A stretch of 64,000 bases of DNA from Doryteuthis pealeii. Its lineage: Eukaryota; Mollusca; Cephalopoda; Myopsida; Loliginidae. The position numbers were made by a program, and so were the translations under genes. The stretch covers positions 76,117,865-76,181,864 of the forward strand of contig CM042150.1 in assembly GCA_023376005.1 (NCBI GenBank). Reading direction: 5' to 3'. Below the pieces are notes generated by a model. The model saw nothing but the letters and a program-made list of their open reading frames with translations, was not told where the DNA came from and did no database searches. Positions 54,721-64,000 of the stretch are shown here, one piece after another. Position 1 is the stretch's first letter, and the number at the start of each line of letters is the position of its first letter.

Positions 54721-56270
54721 ATAAAACTCCCCAACATAAGCTAAGCTGTGTCTGGTTCAGTAGGAATTAACCTATACAAAAGGAAAAATTGGGGAAAGGA
54801 ATTCAAAAGAAAGAAGCCACCAAAATAAGTGACTTAAAGATTCAAAAGATGAATTCAAAATAATCCTATGCTAAAGTTGTGCATTCGTGTGAGTGTGTGT
54901 GTGTTGACCAAGGATCAGCATCCCAGGGACCTGGTTTCTTGTATGGATATTGAATTTATCTCAGCCTCTAACATAGACCATATGAAGTTGACCTCTAAGG
55001 TCATTTGCAGTCACTCAAGACCAACAGATGGCAAAATATTCCATTTCTAGGCAAACAGATTGAGATAGATTTTGATATGAAGGACAAAAATGTTTTTTCA
55101 TCTTATGAATGGTGAGACAGATGAGGTCAGTTTTACGTTTTACTATGGTCAGCTATGTATTGGATGGTCACAAAAAACAAACAAAAAAAGACCATATTGA
55201 CAAAAGACAGAGGAACAGGAAATATTATGTACTAAGAAGCTTTCAGAAAGTAATCAGAATTTTTATTTATGTTGAAAAATATTTTTTCTTTCATTTTTTT
55301 TATTAATAGAACTAGCAAAATAAAAAAAAAGCACTCTGGGTGACGTAAAATAAATATTGCCTGAGGGGATGGGTGTTGAAAATTTAGTATCAGAGAGTTT
55401 GTATCATAAGTAAAGTAAAATCATCAAATTTATTAAAGGAGTAAAAAATAAATTAAATTTATTAAAGGAGTAAAAAATAAATTAAATTTATTAAAGGAGT
55501 AAAAAATAAAAAATTTGAAATGGAAACTCAGTTCTGATAACTTGAAATATATATTAAAATTTAAAAAAATATAGATAGATAGATAATACCAGGTATGTAT
55601 TAATTAAAACTTGTTTAAAAAACCAATGAGGATTGTCTAACATAGCATGCTCAAATTTTGAGTGTATTCTATTTATGACGATTTTAGGCAGTGTGACGTA
55701 AGCAGTGACATAGTTTTTGTTACAACAAAAACCAGAAGCGAATCTCCATTATTAATAGATATTCATTCTATGTTTTTGTTTTATATCTTTACTAGTGTGA
55801 CACCTAACCCAATCAACAAAACATGTCAATCATTAAACTAGAGTAAAAATGGATCAACTAACCCAAGTGTCCTCACTCACTATGTTACACATTGCATATT
55901 TAAAAAAATATTAAATAAATTCTTTTTAGAAAATAAAAGTTAATTCCCTTCTTGATTGGACAGATAATTTTTCAGTAATTCTTTTTACAGTTTATATATA
56001 ATTATATTATTCAGTATCATAAAATAGCTTTAAAATTTATTTAAAACAAAAACAAACTAAATGTTAATCCTTAAAATCAACTCATCATAGAAAATTAGAC
56101 ACTTTAATAGCAAATTTATTTTATGTTCCCTAACATATTTAAATACTCATTTTGATTTGACTAAAACAACAATTTTAATTAGAAAATCACTATAATGACT
56201 TTATTAATAAATTAATAAATTAACCACCAACAAATCACACATACGTATATTAAAAAAAAAACAAACAATA
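54721..56270. other. Unannotated DNA with a small tandem repeat
   Basis: 55428-55512 holds three copies of a 31-bp unit (AAATTTATTAAAGGAGTAAA). Other sequence is unique and AT-rich. Confidence 0.5.
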
Positions 56271-56721
56271 AATAAATAAATAAATAAATAAAATCCCTCA
56301 TGCTTTGAAAATTTAGAATTCCACAAAACTTCTCCCGCGTCAAAATCGTTCGTATGCAATATGACGTCATTAACCATCTTTCTCGACCGCGTTTGAACGT
56401 GATTTTTAAAAAAGCTCTGTTTTCAAACATTTCAAAAATTCACCGCTTTTCCAATGAATTTCATTTTTAAAAAATAAGGATTTACTCTGATGAAGGTCAA
56501 ATTTTCTTTGTGTGCGGAACATTTCTACATTTTTTCTATTATTATTATTTCATTTCATTTGGTTATTTAAAAATAATAATAGTTTGAATAATGTACACAT
56601 GGATAAACTCCTGACCAAAACATGTAAGTAAAATTGATTAAAATATCCTATTTTATCCATTCAATACTTTCTTTCCTTAATTTATTTTTTCAACATACCG
56701 GATTCACTTCCATTTTCATTT

Positions 56722-56759
<38 letters not shown>

Positions 56760-56816
56760 TATGTTCATCTTTACAAAGCTTTTGTATTTCTCTATAATTC
56801 ATAGAGACTTTTTCAA
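56271..56816. other. Unannotated DNA; (AAAT)n and (AT)n runs
   Basis: An AAAT run lies at 56268-56291 and an AT run at 56727-56755. 56330-56400 has several CG dinucleotides (TCTCCCGCGTC, GACCGCGTTTGAACG) and CTGATGAAGG at 56489. Confidence 0.45.
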
Positions 56817-57075
56817 TGATTATCATCATAGGAAATAGAACCAGTAACCTGAGTTCAATTACTGAACAATGCTGTTTGCATTTCATTTTGTGCTAATGTC
56901 TTTGGGGGAAGATATGAAGCCCTCTGTTCTTCTTTCAGTTATGAGAAAATAGTAGGGCAACTAACCTCTCTAGTCTTAGTATGTAACCAGTCTGTCTCGG
57001 AGAAGGAAAACTGAATTCAGACCAGTTTTACTCTGCTTAAAATTAACCTGTGGTGAAGGGGTTGGGTAACTACAT
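56817..57075 (+). mobile_element. SINE family A
   Basis: Head piece GATTATCATCATAGGAAATA and GAGTTCAATTACTGAAC, body GCATTTCATTTTGTGC, AAATAGTAGGGCAAC, CGGAGAAGGAAAACTG and end GGTGAAGGGGTTGGGTAACT. Confidence 0.75.
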
Positions 57076-57483
57076 ACACACATGTTCATTTTAACAATAC
57101 TTCCTCATTTCCTTAAAGAAATCATGATGTGTTCATCTAAAAAATAATACTGACATTTCAGTTGTTCTAAAAAAAGTTTTATAACAATTACAATGATTAT
57201 TCGAATATTCTAAAGTGAATGTTATTGAATGTACTTTAATGCGGATTTCCTGTAGCCCAGCTTGTAGCCTTTCTTTTACCCTTTTTTTCTTCTTCTTCTT
57301 CCTAATGTGTTTTTGACTAGGTCACTTAGACTTTGCAATAACTTCAGAAATAAGGAATCTTGTTCAACCATTTCTAAACAATCCCATATGGAATTTGTAA
57401 TTCTTGACCTGCTCTTACTGCAGATTTCTTTGGGATTATAATAACTAGTATGAACATGCACCAATTATTCTTCACCTGTTATT
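57076..57483. other. Unannotated DNA
   Basis: A 62-codon minus-strand frame (57276-57464) has no motif. Confidence 0.4.
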
Positions 57484-57696
57484 TCAGATTTCTTGTACCA
57501 ATCCCAAACGGATTGTATAGTTGGTGGTAATTTCTGAAATTCCAAAATGCTGTTGTACAGCATAAACGGAATTTGGTTTGTTTAATTCAAGCACACAAAG
57601 AACCTTCTCAACAGTTATAGTTTTTGGTACACTGACCAACAGTGAAATACCTGCTGCTGCTGAAGAAATCCTTAAGAATAAAGAAAGTATGTATAT
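57484..57696 (-). pseudogene. Possible pogo/Tigger-type transposase N-terminus remnant
   Basis: The minus strand reads VPKTITVEKVLCVLELNKPN followed by YAVQQHFGISEITTNYTIR. The pattern TITVEKVLxVLE...HFGISE-TTN-IR resembles the first helix-turn-helix of pogo/Tigger transposases. Stops follow at once. No terminal repeats are seen. Identification is tentative. Confidence 0.4.
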
Positions 57697-57765
57697 ACCA
57701 ACCCCTCCATCACAAGCAGGATGTGACATAGGTCAGTTTTTAAACTCAGTTTTTTTAAACTTCTA
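57697..57765 (-). mobile_element. SINE family A tail fragment
   Basis: ACCAACCCCTCCATCACAAG and GCAGGATGTGACATAGGTCA are the reversed end of family A, cut off after about 60 bp. Confidence 0.6.
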
Positions 57766-58094
57766 GGTAGTTTAAATGAAGTTTTTAAAGAATATAAAAA
57801 AAATGTAGGTTCTTCTCAACCTGTGGGCTTCTTTTTTGGCCTCAGAGTAAACAGATAGGAATTAAAAAAAGGTTCTTAGAGAATAGACAGCAGATTTTTA
57901 TAGATAATTTTATGAGTAAAATTTGTATGGAACTTCACTCTTTAAAATATTTTCACTAATTTATGTTGCTTTGCATTTAAGATAATTCAAATTTTAGCAG
58001 AGATATTAGGTATCTAACAGATACATATGTAAATAACAGCATCATTTTTTAAGAGTGTTATGCTAGAGTGTATTTTCTAAGCCTTTCACCACAT
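57766..58094. other. Unannotated DNA
   Basis: No supported feature. Confidence 0.4.
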
Positions 58095-58325
58095 GAACGA
58101 TGTAACAAAAAATCAATTTTTTAAAATGCAATAAAGCTGGTTAAAGAGCCCAGTCTTCCCTACCATTTACTCATAGCTGAGAAGGATAATAGATGGATTC
58201 ATATCTTTCACAAGTGTATTAGTGCTATGTAAAAAGTAAACAATTTTGTTTAGGACTTGAACTCAGGCTACCAGGTCCATTTCTCATGATAATAACCATT
58301 ACACTATGTGCATTTTTAGGTATTT
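58095..58325 (-). mobile_element. SINE family A
   Basis: CTGGTTAAAGAGCCCAGTCT, CATTTACTCATAGCTGAG, AGTGTATTAGTGCTATG, GACTTGAACTCAGGC and head GATAATAACCATTACACTATG. Confidence 0.75.
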
Positions 58326-59954
58326 CTCTACAAAAGTGTGTATAGTGAGTGTCAATACATTTAATTTTTATTTTTATATAAATTTTTGAAAGTATCCATT
58401 TTTGTAGACACCACTTTGAATCTATTCTATAATCATTTCTTCTTGACAGATTCAGTTAAATTATCATACATATAAATTCACTTTTTATTATTGCAAAAAT
58501 AGTGTTTAAATAGCAATTTATATTTTTAGTACTGTTTAATTATTGGTACTTTTGTGTCATGCATTTATTTTTTTCTTGTTCTTAAATGAGTCCAAAAATA
58601 AAATTTGATAAACAGAATCCTAATTTTCAATGCAGCAGCTATCATAAGACAAATAATATAGAAATACTGAATGAAGTCTACTCTCACTATTACGATCATT
58701 ATTATCTTTCTTCCACTTCTGTTTAATTCAGGGCTCAGATGTATCAATGGTTGTTAGTTGAGGTGAAGCTAGTAGAATTCAAGTTGATTGAAACTATTAT
58801 GAGTAAGACATAGTGGAGCACAGGTGTTATAATGTTATGATGTACTGATGCCAACATATTTGAAAAGACTTTTGAAACTCAATATCAGAATTTTAAACAT
58901 AAATATTGTTAGGGCATGTTGATTAACATATCAATTGAATAGAGTTGCAGAAAAGCTATTGCCAGATTTATGTATACATCAAGGCTTTCAGATTTAGACT
59001 GGAAGGAGTAGCAGGCTGGGGGAGATATCCTAGACCCTGGAGAAAGAGATGAACCTAAGAATGTACTTAAGAAAGAGAAAGGCAGACCAGAAAGAAATGA
59101 AGTTTTAAATGCAAAATATAACTTCACACCTTTATCTTAAGTCACTCAAAATTTACCTTCTCATGAAAATATAAGAAAATAAACCATAAAGTTCATGTTT
59201 TTAATTAAACTATTGCTGATTTTGTTGATTTGCTTCTTCTGCACACTAAACAATTATGTTAATATTTGTTTGCTTCTCAAAAAAAAAGAGGTCTGCTAAA
59301 TAGACCCCACCAATGACAGCCTGTAATCAATTGTGGCTTTTGTAACCAGAATTATTTTATCACTTTATTAGTCAGATACAAATATGTACATTAGGAAACA
59401 AGTGATGTTCAGTCCATACTAAGATCAATTTGCTGAAACTTTTCTTGCATAATAACATTTGGTGACTAAAAGAACACAGGTCGCATAGATAACAAAATCC
59501 AATCTTCCTAACATCTTTCTAATTTCCAGTCATGTTGGCAGTCTTATCACTACCAAGATGCAAGACAACAGACAATCTCCAAAATCATCAGCCTTACTTT
59601 TGGATGCAACAATATAAAACCTGACAGTGAATTGGTGGCGCTTCTGATTGATTAAGTTTCCATTTATGAGCTCGCCAGAGTTATTGGCATCATTGGAACT
59701 CTCCTTGGAAACAGAGAATCAAGAGGACCATAATTTGGTAAAGCACTCTGCCCATTTCCCAAGAGAGATTGATCTGAAAAAAGACAGTCACTTTCTTCTT
59801 TTGAGAGATTCATAGAAACGCTGGACAACAAATATGAATTGGATTGGCGCAATGGAAATGAATGGGAAAGAAGGGACAACTGGTATTCAATGATTGGCTT
59901 TCATACTCCGCTGAAATTGCTTTATTCATATAACTTCTGCTTTAAACATATGTA
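58326..59954. other. Unannotated DNA
   Basis: No named repeat. Minus-strand frames at 58909-59127 and 59664-59879 (about 72 codons) have no recognisable motif. Confidence 0.5.
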
Positions 59955-59955
59955 C

Positions 59956-59996
<41 letters not shown>

Positions 59997-60146
59997 TATG
60001 CAGAGGGGTTGATATATATATATATATATATATATATACCAACCCCTCTGCAGGAGCAGGATGTGACACATGGTCAATTTTTGAAGCGGATATATATATA
60101 TATATTTATATATATATATATATACATATATACATACTAGACAAAA

Positions 60147-60186
<40 letters not shown>
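59955..60186. repeat. Cluster of (AT)n microsatellites around a SINE A tail piece
   Basis: AT runs at 59958-59990, 60013-60038, 60091-60122 and 60151-60184. Between the second and third lies CCAACCCCTCTGCAGGAGCA and GGATGTGACACATGGTCAAT, the minus-strand end of SINE family A. Confidence 0.85.
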
Positions 60187-60254
60187 TAAACAAAATGTGA
60201 CACGTTGGGTCACCCATTAAGGTCTTGCTAGATAATTGGGATTAGGAAAAAGAG

Positions 60255-61560
60255 TCGGGTCTGCCAAAATGTTGTCTGCTATTCATTTTAAAAATGAATT
60301 AAAATGAATTAAATTTTCTATTTAAGGTCAATTTTTTGTCTAAGTCGAAAAGTTGTAACATAATGAGCATCAGTAAAAAAAGAGAAATAATATTGTACAT
60401 GTAATTTATTTTGAATACATTTTAAACTTTTTTTTCAAGCAGTTTTGCCCAAATATATCATAAACATGGCTGCAAGAGAGGAAATAAAATCCATATTTTC
60501 TAAAATAAATTTAATCCCTTCACCCCCTCCCCATTTGAAAATAAATTACCTAAAATCAAGGAAGTATTCAATTTTAATGAAATTTTCAGTGTTGATTTAT
60601 CAATGAAATAATTTTATAGTATTTCAAAACTTTCTGATTTAATTAGGTATTTTGATATGGTAAATTAATATATAGAATTCATTTGAAATATGAAGTGTCT
60701 GATTTTAAGTTTCAAATTTCATATTTTTAGATTCTAAAAACAAATATTTATTTAATGACTACTTTAGTTTATTATCATTATCATATATTTTTGGAAGCAA
60801 AACTCTATTGAAAATTTACCCCCCCTCTTTTAAAGAGAACAAATATTGATGTATAATTTCTTCTTTTATATAAGATAATAGCCAATTAAATTATTATCGA
60901 AAAGAGTAAAAAAAGAGTAAAAAATGTACTCTAAAAATTATCTTTTTAGTTTTTATTTTAAATTTATTTTTCGATTTTCGCTACTTATTTTCTATTATGA
61001 TATCTCCTTTAAATTTTTGTTGTTTATTCTATTCACACCTTCGGTCTTTTGACTTTTTATTTATACTGTAATTCGTTTCAAAAGTATATAGCCCACTGAT
61101 ATTTTGGGCCCCAAAAATAAGGGGGGAGGTAAAAGTTAAATGACCTGATAAAAATCAGAAAGTTTTGAAATAAAATAACAGATGCATTATAAAATTCATT
61201 CATTGATAAGTCAACTCTGAAAATTTCATTAAATTAGATAATTCCCTAATTTTTGTAATTTTTTTCAAGGGGGGGGTTAAATTTTTTGGTAAAGCACAGA
61301 TTTTTCGGCAACTTTGACAGTGACGAAATGGGTATGCCTAGGTTGACCAGAAAAAAGAGTTTGCAAAGTGAATTAAATTAATGAATAAAAAACATTAAAA
61401 TTTCTAAGAAACGGTTGACCTAGGTCTACCCAAATATTCGTCCGCTACAAATTTAAGGTCAAAAGTCGAAAAGTAGTAACATAATGAGCATCAATAAAAA
61501 AGCATAATAATATTACACATGTAATTCATTTTTAATACATTTAAAACAATTTTTTGGTCA
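60255..61560. mobile_element. Unclassified element: direct repeats outside, inverted repeats inside
   Basis: Outer direct repeats: 60340-60450 (GTCGAAAAGTTGTAACATAA, TGAGCATCAGTAAAAAAAG) and 61455-61560 (GTCGAAAAGTAGTAACATAA, TGAGCATCAATAAAAAAG), with weaker matches on the left of each. Inner inverted repeats: 60522-60640 and 61152-61278, about 120 nt, imperfect, sharing TGAAATTTTCAG, TTATCAATGAA and CAAAACTTTCTGATTT, and ending in C runs and G runs. No coding or tRNA boxes. It may be a remnant LTR or foldback element. Confidence 0.6.
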
Positions 61561-61635
61561 ATTTCAATTGCATTCAGCCAGAGACACTGTTTAAAAATGG
61601 TTTGTTTACAAAATTAATTAAAACATTCATGATTG

Positions 61636-61637
<2 letters not shown>

Positions 61638-61680
<43 letters not shown>
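61638..61680. repeat. (AT)n microsatellite
   Basis: AT run. Confidence 0.95.
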
Positions 61681-61682
<2 letters not shown>

Positions 61683-61959
61683 TTATTGAGAGAAAGAATT
61701 ATATTTGGGGATGGATCAATAAATCTGTAGCCTAATATGTAGTTATTAACTGATTTTTAACTAATATTTTCATTGTATAATGTTTGATCATTATTATTAA
61801 TATTCACTATATAATTAGATGCACTGAAAATGAAGGAAATTATGTTGAAAATTAATATTTGTTGATTAAGATATTTGCTTTTTTACCATTTGCCTATTAA
61901 CCTATGGATTTGTTCACATAAACATATTCTATAAAACACTATGCAATAATAATCTTTGT
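61681..61959. other. Unannotated DNA
   Basis: No supported feature. Confidence 0.4.
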
Positions 61960-62220
61960 CAGAAATGCACTCGATGACCCAAGTTCAAATCTTGGAAGAG
62001 GCTGTGTGCATTTCATATAGCACTTATATCCTTGGGAAATGTATGAATCTAACTATTCCTCCTTAAGCTTTGGGTAAATAATAGGAGAGACCGGGCTCTT
62101 TAACATTGATTAAGCAATCAGTCTAAGAGAAGAAAAACTGAATTCAAACCTGTTAAACCCCACTTAAGAAATTGACCATGTGTCAGATACTACTCCTGTT
62201 GAAGGGTTGTTAAATATATA
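61960..62220 (+). mobile_element. SINE family A
   Basis: B box GTTCAAATCTTGG, CCTTGGGAAATGTATGAATC, GGGTAAATAATAGGAGAG, CAATCAGTCTAAGAGAAG, TTGACCATGTGTCAGATACT and end GTTAAATATATAAT. Confidence 0.85.
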
Positions 62221-62817
62221 ATGTCTTTATACTGCTCAGGCAAACTGGTCTCACAAAATAGTAATGATAATGTCTGTAGTTTTGGTAGCACTGGTATTGA
62301 AAGGCATTATTAGCTATTTGAAATAATTGTGTAACAACTGAACAATGAGAAATTTCATTGTTATAGGAATATGTTTTTTCATGTGCTGTATTATCATTAA
62401 TCTTTGTATTAAACTGATAATTTTGGTTACAAAAGTCACAATTGATTATAGTGATGTCATTGGTGGGGGCAGAAACCTTTTTTTGGAGGAGAAGCAAATA
62501 AACATTGGTAGGATTGTCTAGTGGATGGGAGTAGCAAATCTATGACAACAACAACAGTCTTATTTTATCAATTTTTAAGCTGTATGAATATTGTCAATGA
62601 GTTACTCTTGAAAATTATATATTTCTAATTTTAGATATTTTTACTTTCATAATTCTACATTAATCATATAAAATATCTACAAGAACGAACACTACAACCT
62701 GATCACAAGCAGAAGTGCTGGGGAGCTGCATTTTGATTTTAAACTGGCTGCACAGGTACTAAACTCTGATTGCTAGGCAGAAGTGACAATCCAGACATAA
62801 ACTAAGTTCATATATAC
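62221..62817. other. Unannotated DNA
   Basis: A 95-codon minus-strand frame (62210-62497) has no recognised domain. Confidence 0.45.
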
Positions 62818-62818
62818 A

Positions 62819-62863
<45 letters not shown>

Positions 62864-62868
62864 CTCTC

Positions 62869-62913
<45 letters not shown>
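62818..62913. repeat. (CT)n(ATCT)n(CT)n(AT)n compound microsatellite
   Basis: CT run, ATCT units, CT again, then AT run. Confidence 0.95.
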
Positions 62914-62916
<3 letters not shown>

Positions 62917-63172
62917 AAAAAAGATATTTTGAAAAATGAGATTCAAATGTTTTGCCAGAGGTCTTGCATCATCATCTGTCATAACATGTCAATCTGATTT
63001 TCCAAAATGTATTTTTCTTTTTCATTCTGATGGATTTCATTACAAAATTTATGCAATATGAATATACAAATAGATGAAGGGATTCTTTGCTAAGTTGTAA
63101 TGGTCAGCAATTTTGGTCATGCAGATCAATTATTATTAAGTAAAGTGTTCAATCCTTACATTTCTTTTGTGT

Positions 63173-63183
63173 ATAGGTATGTA

Positions 63184-63267
<84 letters not shown>
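63173..63267. repeat. (GT)n(GA)n compound microsatellite
   Basis: GTAT words, then GT run, then GA run of about 48 bases. Confidence 0.95.
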
Positions 63268-63268
<1 letters not shown>

Positions 63269-63604
63269 ACTTCAAAGATTAAAGTTTTAAGTAACCAGCT
63301 TATCTCTTCATCTCATTTGGACACTCTGTTCTCCGAAATATTTACAGTTCTTTCTACCTGACATCAAACAGTTTTGACTAATAAAACAGGACTCATTAAT
63401 TATGGAAGCAAATAGAATAAGTTTTCATTTAACTAATTGTGCTTTAGTATATCATTTTTATCTTGTGCAATGCCAGGTTTCTTCTTTTGGTATATATATA
63501 TATAAAGGCAACACTCTCCTATAAAAGGGATGGAGTACTCTATGGCAACCTTTACATATATACAGATGTATGTATTTATCAGTTAAAATCCCCCTTTCAG
63601 TTTG
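63268..63604. other. Unannotated DNA
   Basis: No supported feature. Confidence 0.4.
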
Positions 63605-63738
63605 CAGGTGATGATGGCTGAGTGATTAAGTAGCCTAACTGATAATGAATCGATCAGGTTTCCATCCCAGCTGCAGGTAGCTAAAAATATCTAGCCACAC
63701 TGAAGAGATGTGATATGTCAAATACAATGTTTGTGGAT

Positions 63739-63742
<4 letters not shown>
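63605..63742 (+). mobile_element. SINE fragment with Leu/Ser-type tRNA head (G)
   Basis: A box TGGCTGAGTGATTAAG (63615-63630) is close to the class II tRNA consensus. A degenerate B box GGTTTCCATCCC lies at 63658-63669. The tail runs through AGCCACACTGAAGAG into an AT run. Confidence 0.55.

Positions 63743-63774
<32 letters not shown>
63743..63774. repeat. (AT)n microsatellite
   Basis: AT run between the SINE and the LINE end. Confidence 0.95.
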
Positions 63775-63776
<2 letters not shown>

Positions 63777-63777
63777 T

Positions 63778-64000
63778 GGTTGCCACTTCTCTGCAGAAGA
63801 AGGCCATTTCTACAAGTAGTTCAATTGTGTGCATGCAAATGGCTCAGGTGTCCAACTCTGTTTTTACTCATTGTCATGCGTGATTCGCTTCCTCTCATAT
63901 GCGACTGTACATGACTGAGAAGTCCAGCCTTGGACAGGCAGGCCCTGCCACACATGTCACATATATGGTCCGGATGAAATGTAGGAAATGTGTTCATGTT
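63778..64000 (-). pseudogene. LINE C-terminus with C2H2 finger, runs off the window
   Basis: From the right edge the minus strand reads FPTFHPDHICDMCGRACLSK, AGLLSHVQSHMRGSESRM, then HLSHLHAHN before a stop. The C-x2-C...H-x3-H finger with the RACLSKAGL signature is typical of the C-terminus of cephalopod LINE polymerases. The upstream part lies beyond 64000, so I cannot say whether this copy is intact. Confidence 0.7.

Overview
The window is eukaryotic, intergenic (or deep intronic) DNA that is AT-rich and full of transposable elements. The best fit is a coleoid cephalopod, probably an octopus. The grounds are several tRNA-derived SINE families at high density, zinc-finger-tailed LINE remnants, decayed mariner elements, very many (AT)n, (GT)n and (ATC)n microsatellites, and long stretches with no coding signal. 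This assignment is an inference from repeat content; no host gene fixes the species. I see no convincing host exon, rRNA, functional tRNA, CRISPR array or prokaryotic feature. One 200-base run of N (28801-29000) marks an assembly gap, and its two flanks are near-duplicates of each other.

Layout. 0-9 kb: a 100-bp tandem duplication, an LTR (2036-2522), a mariner remnant (2793-3322), a foldback SINE (3618-4166), a second mariner remnant (5636-6143), a LINE 3' end with a zinc finger (6628-7235) and several SINEs. 9.9-12 kb: two head-to-tail copies of a LINE encoding a restriction-like endonuclease (R4/Dong-like), joined through a TAA repeat. 12-20 kb: mostly unique AT-rich DNA, with a hairpin insertion (14643-14849), a 579-bp LTR (14935-15513), a 177-bp mini-LTR (16586-16762) and two SINEs. 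21.8-23.6 kb: a second pair of the same LINE, again on TAA repeats. 25-34 kb: an old foldback SINE, the gap, and reverse-transcriptase fragments. 36-41 kb: the clearest foldback SINE (36288-36958), LINE 3' ends and many microsatellites. 42-64 kb: SINEs, an LTR nested inside a SINE (49284-49771), a 44-bp satellite growing out of a SINE (52594-52905), a miniature foldback (52941-53054), a nested inverted/direct-repeat element (60255-61560) and a LINE zinc-finger end at the right edge.

How the parts relate. The elements look like hosts and parasites of one retrotransposition economy. LINE remnants show the type of enzyme that could mobilise the SINEs. SINEs of at least five tRNA-head types carry A and B boxes for RNA polymerase III. 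LTR fragments carry TATA boxes, AATAAA signals and ETS-like sites. The most unusual structure is a SINE-like unit with a tRNA-like head that occurs as head-to-head inverted dimers. Two dimers and one 114-bp miniature are each flanked by direct repeats of 11 to 18 bp, so each appears to have been inserted as, or converted to, a palindrome during target-primed reverse transcription.
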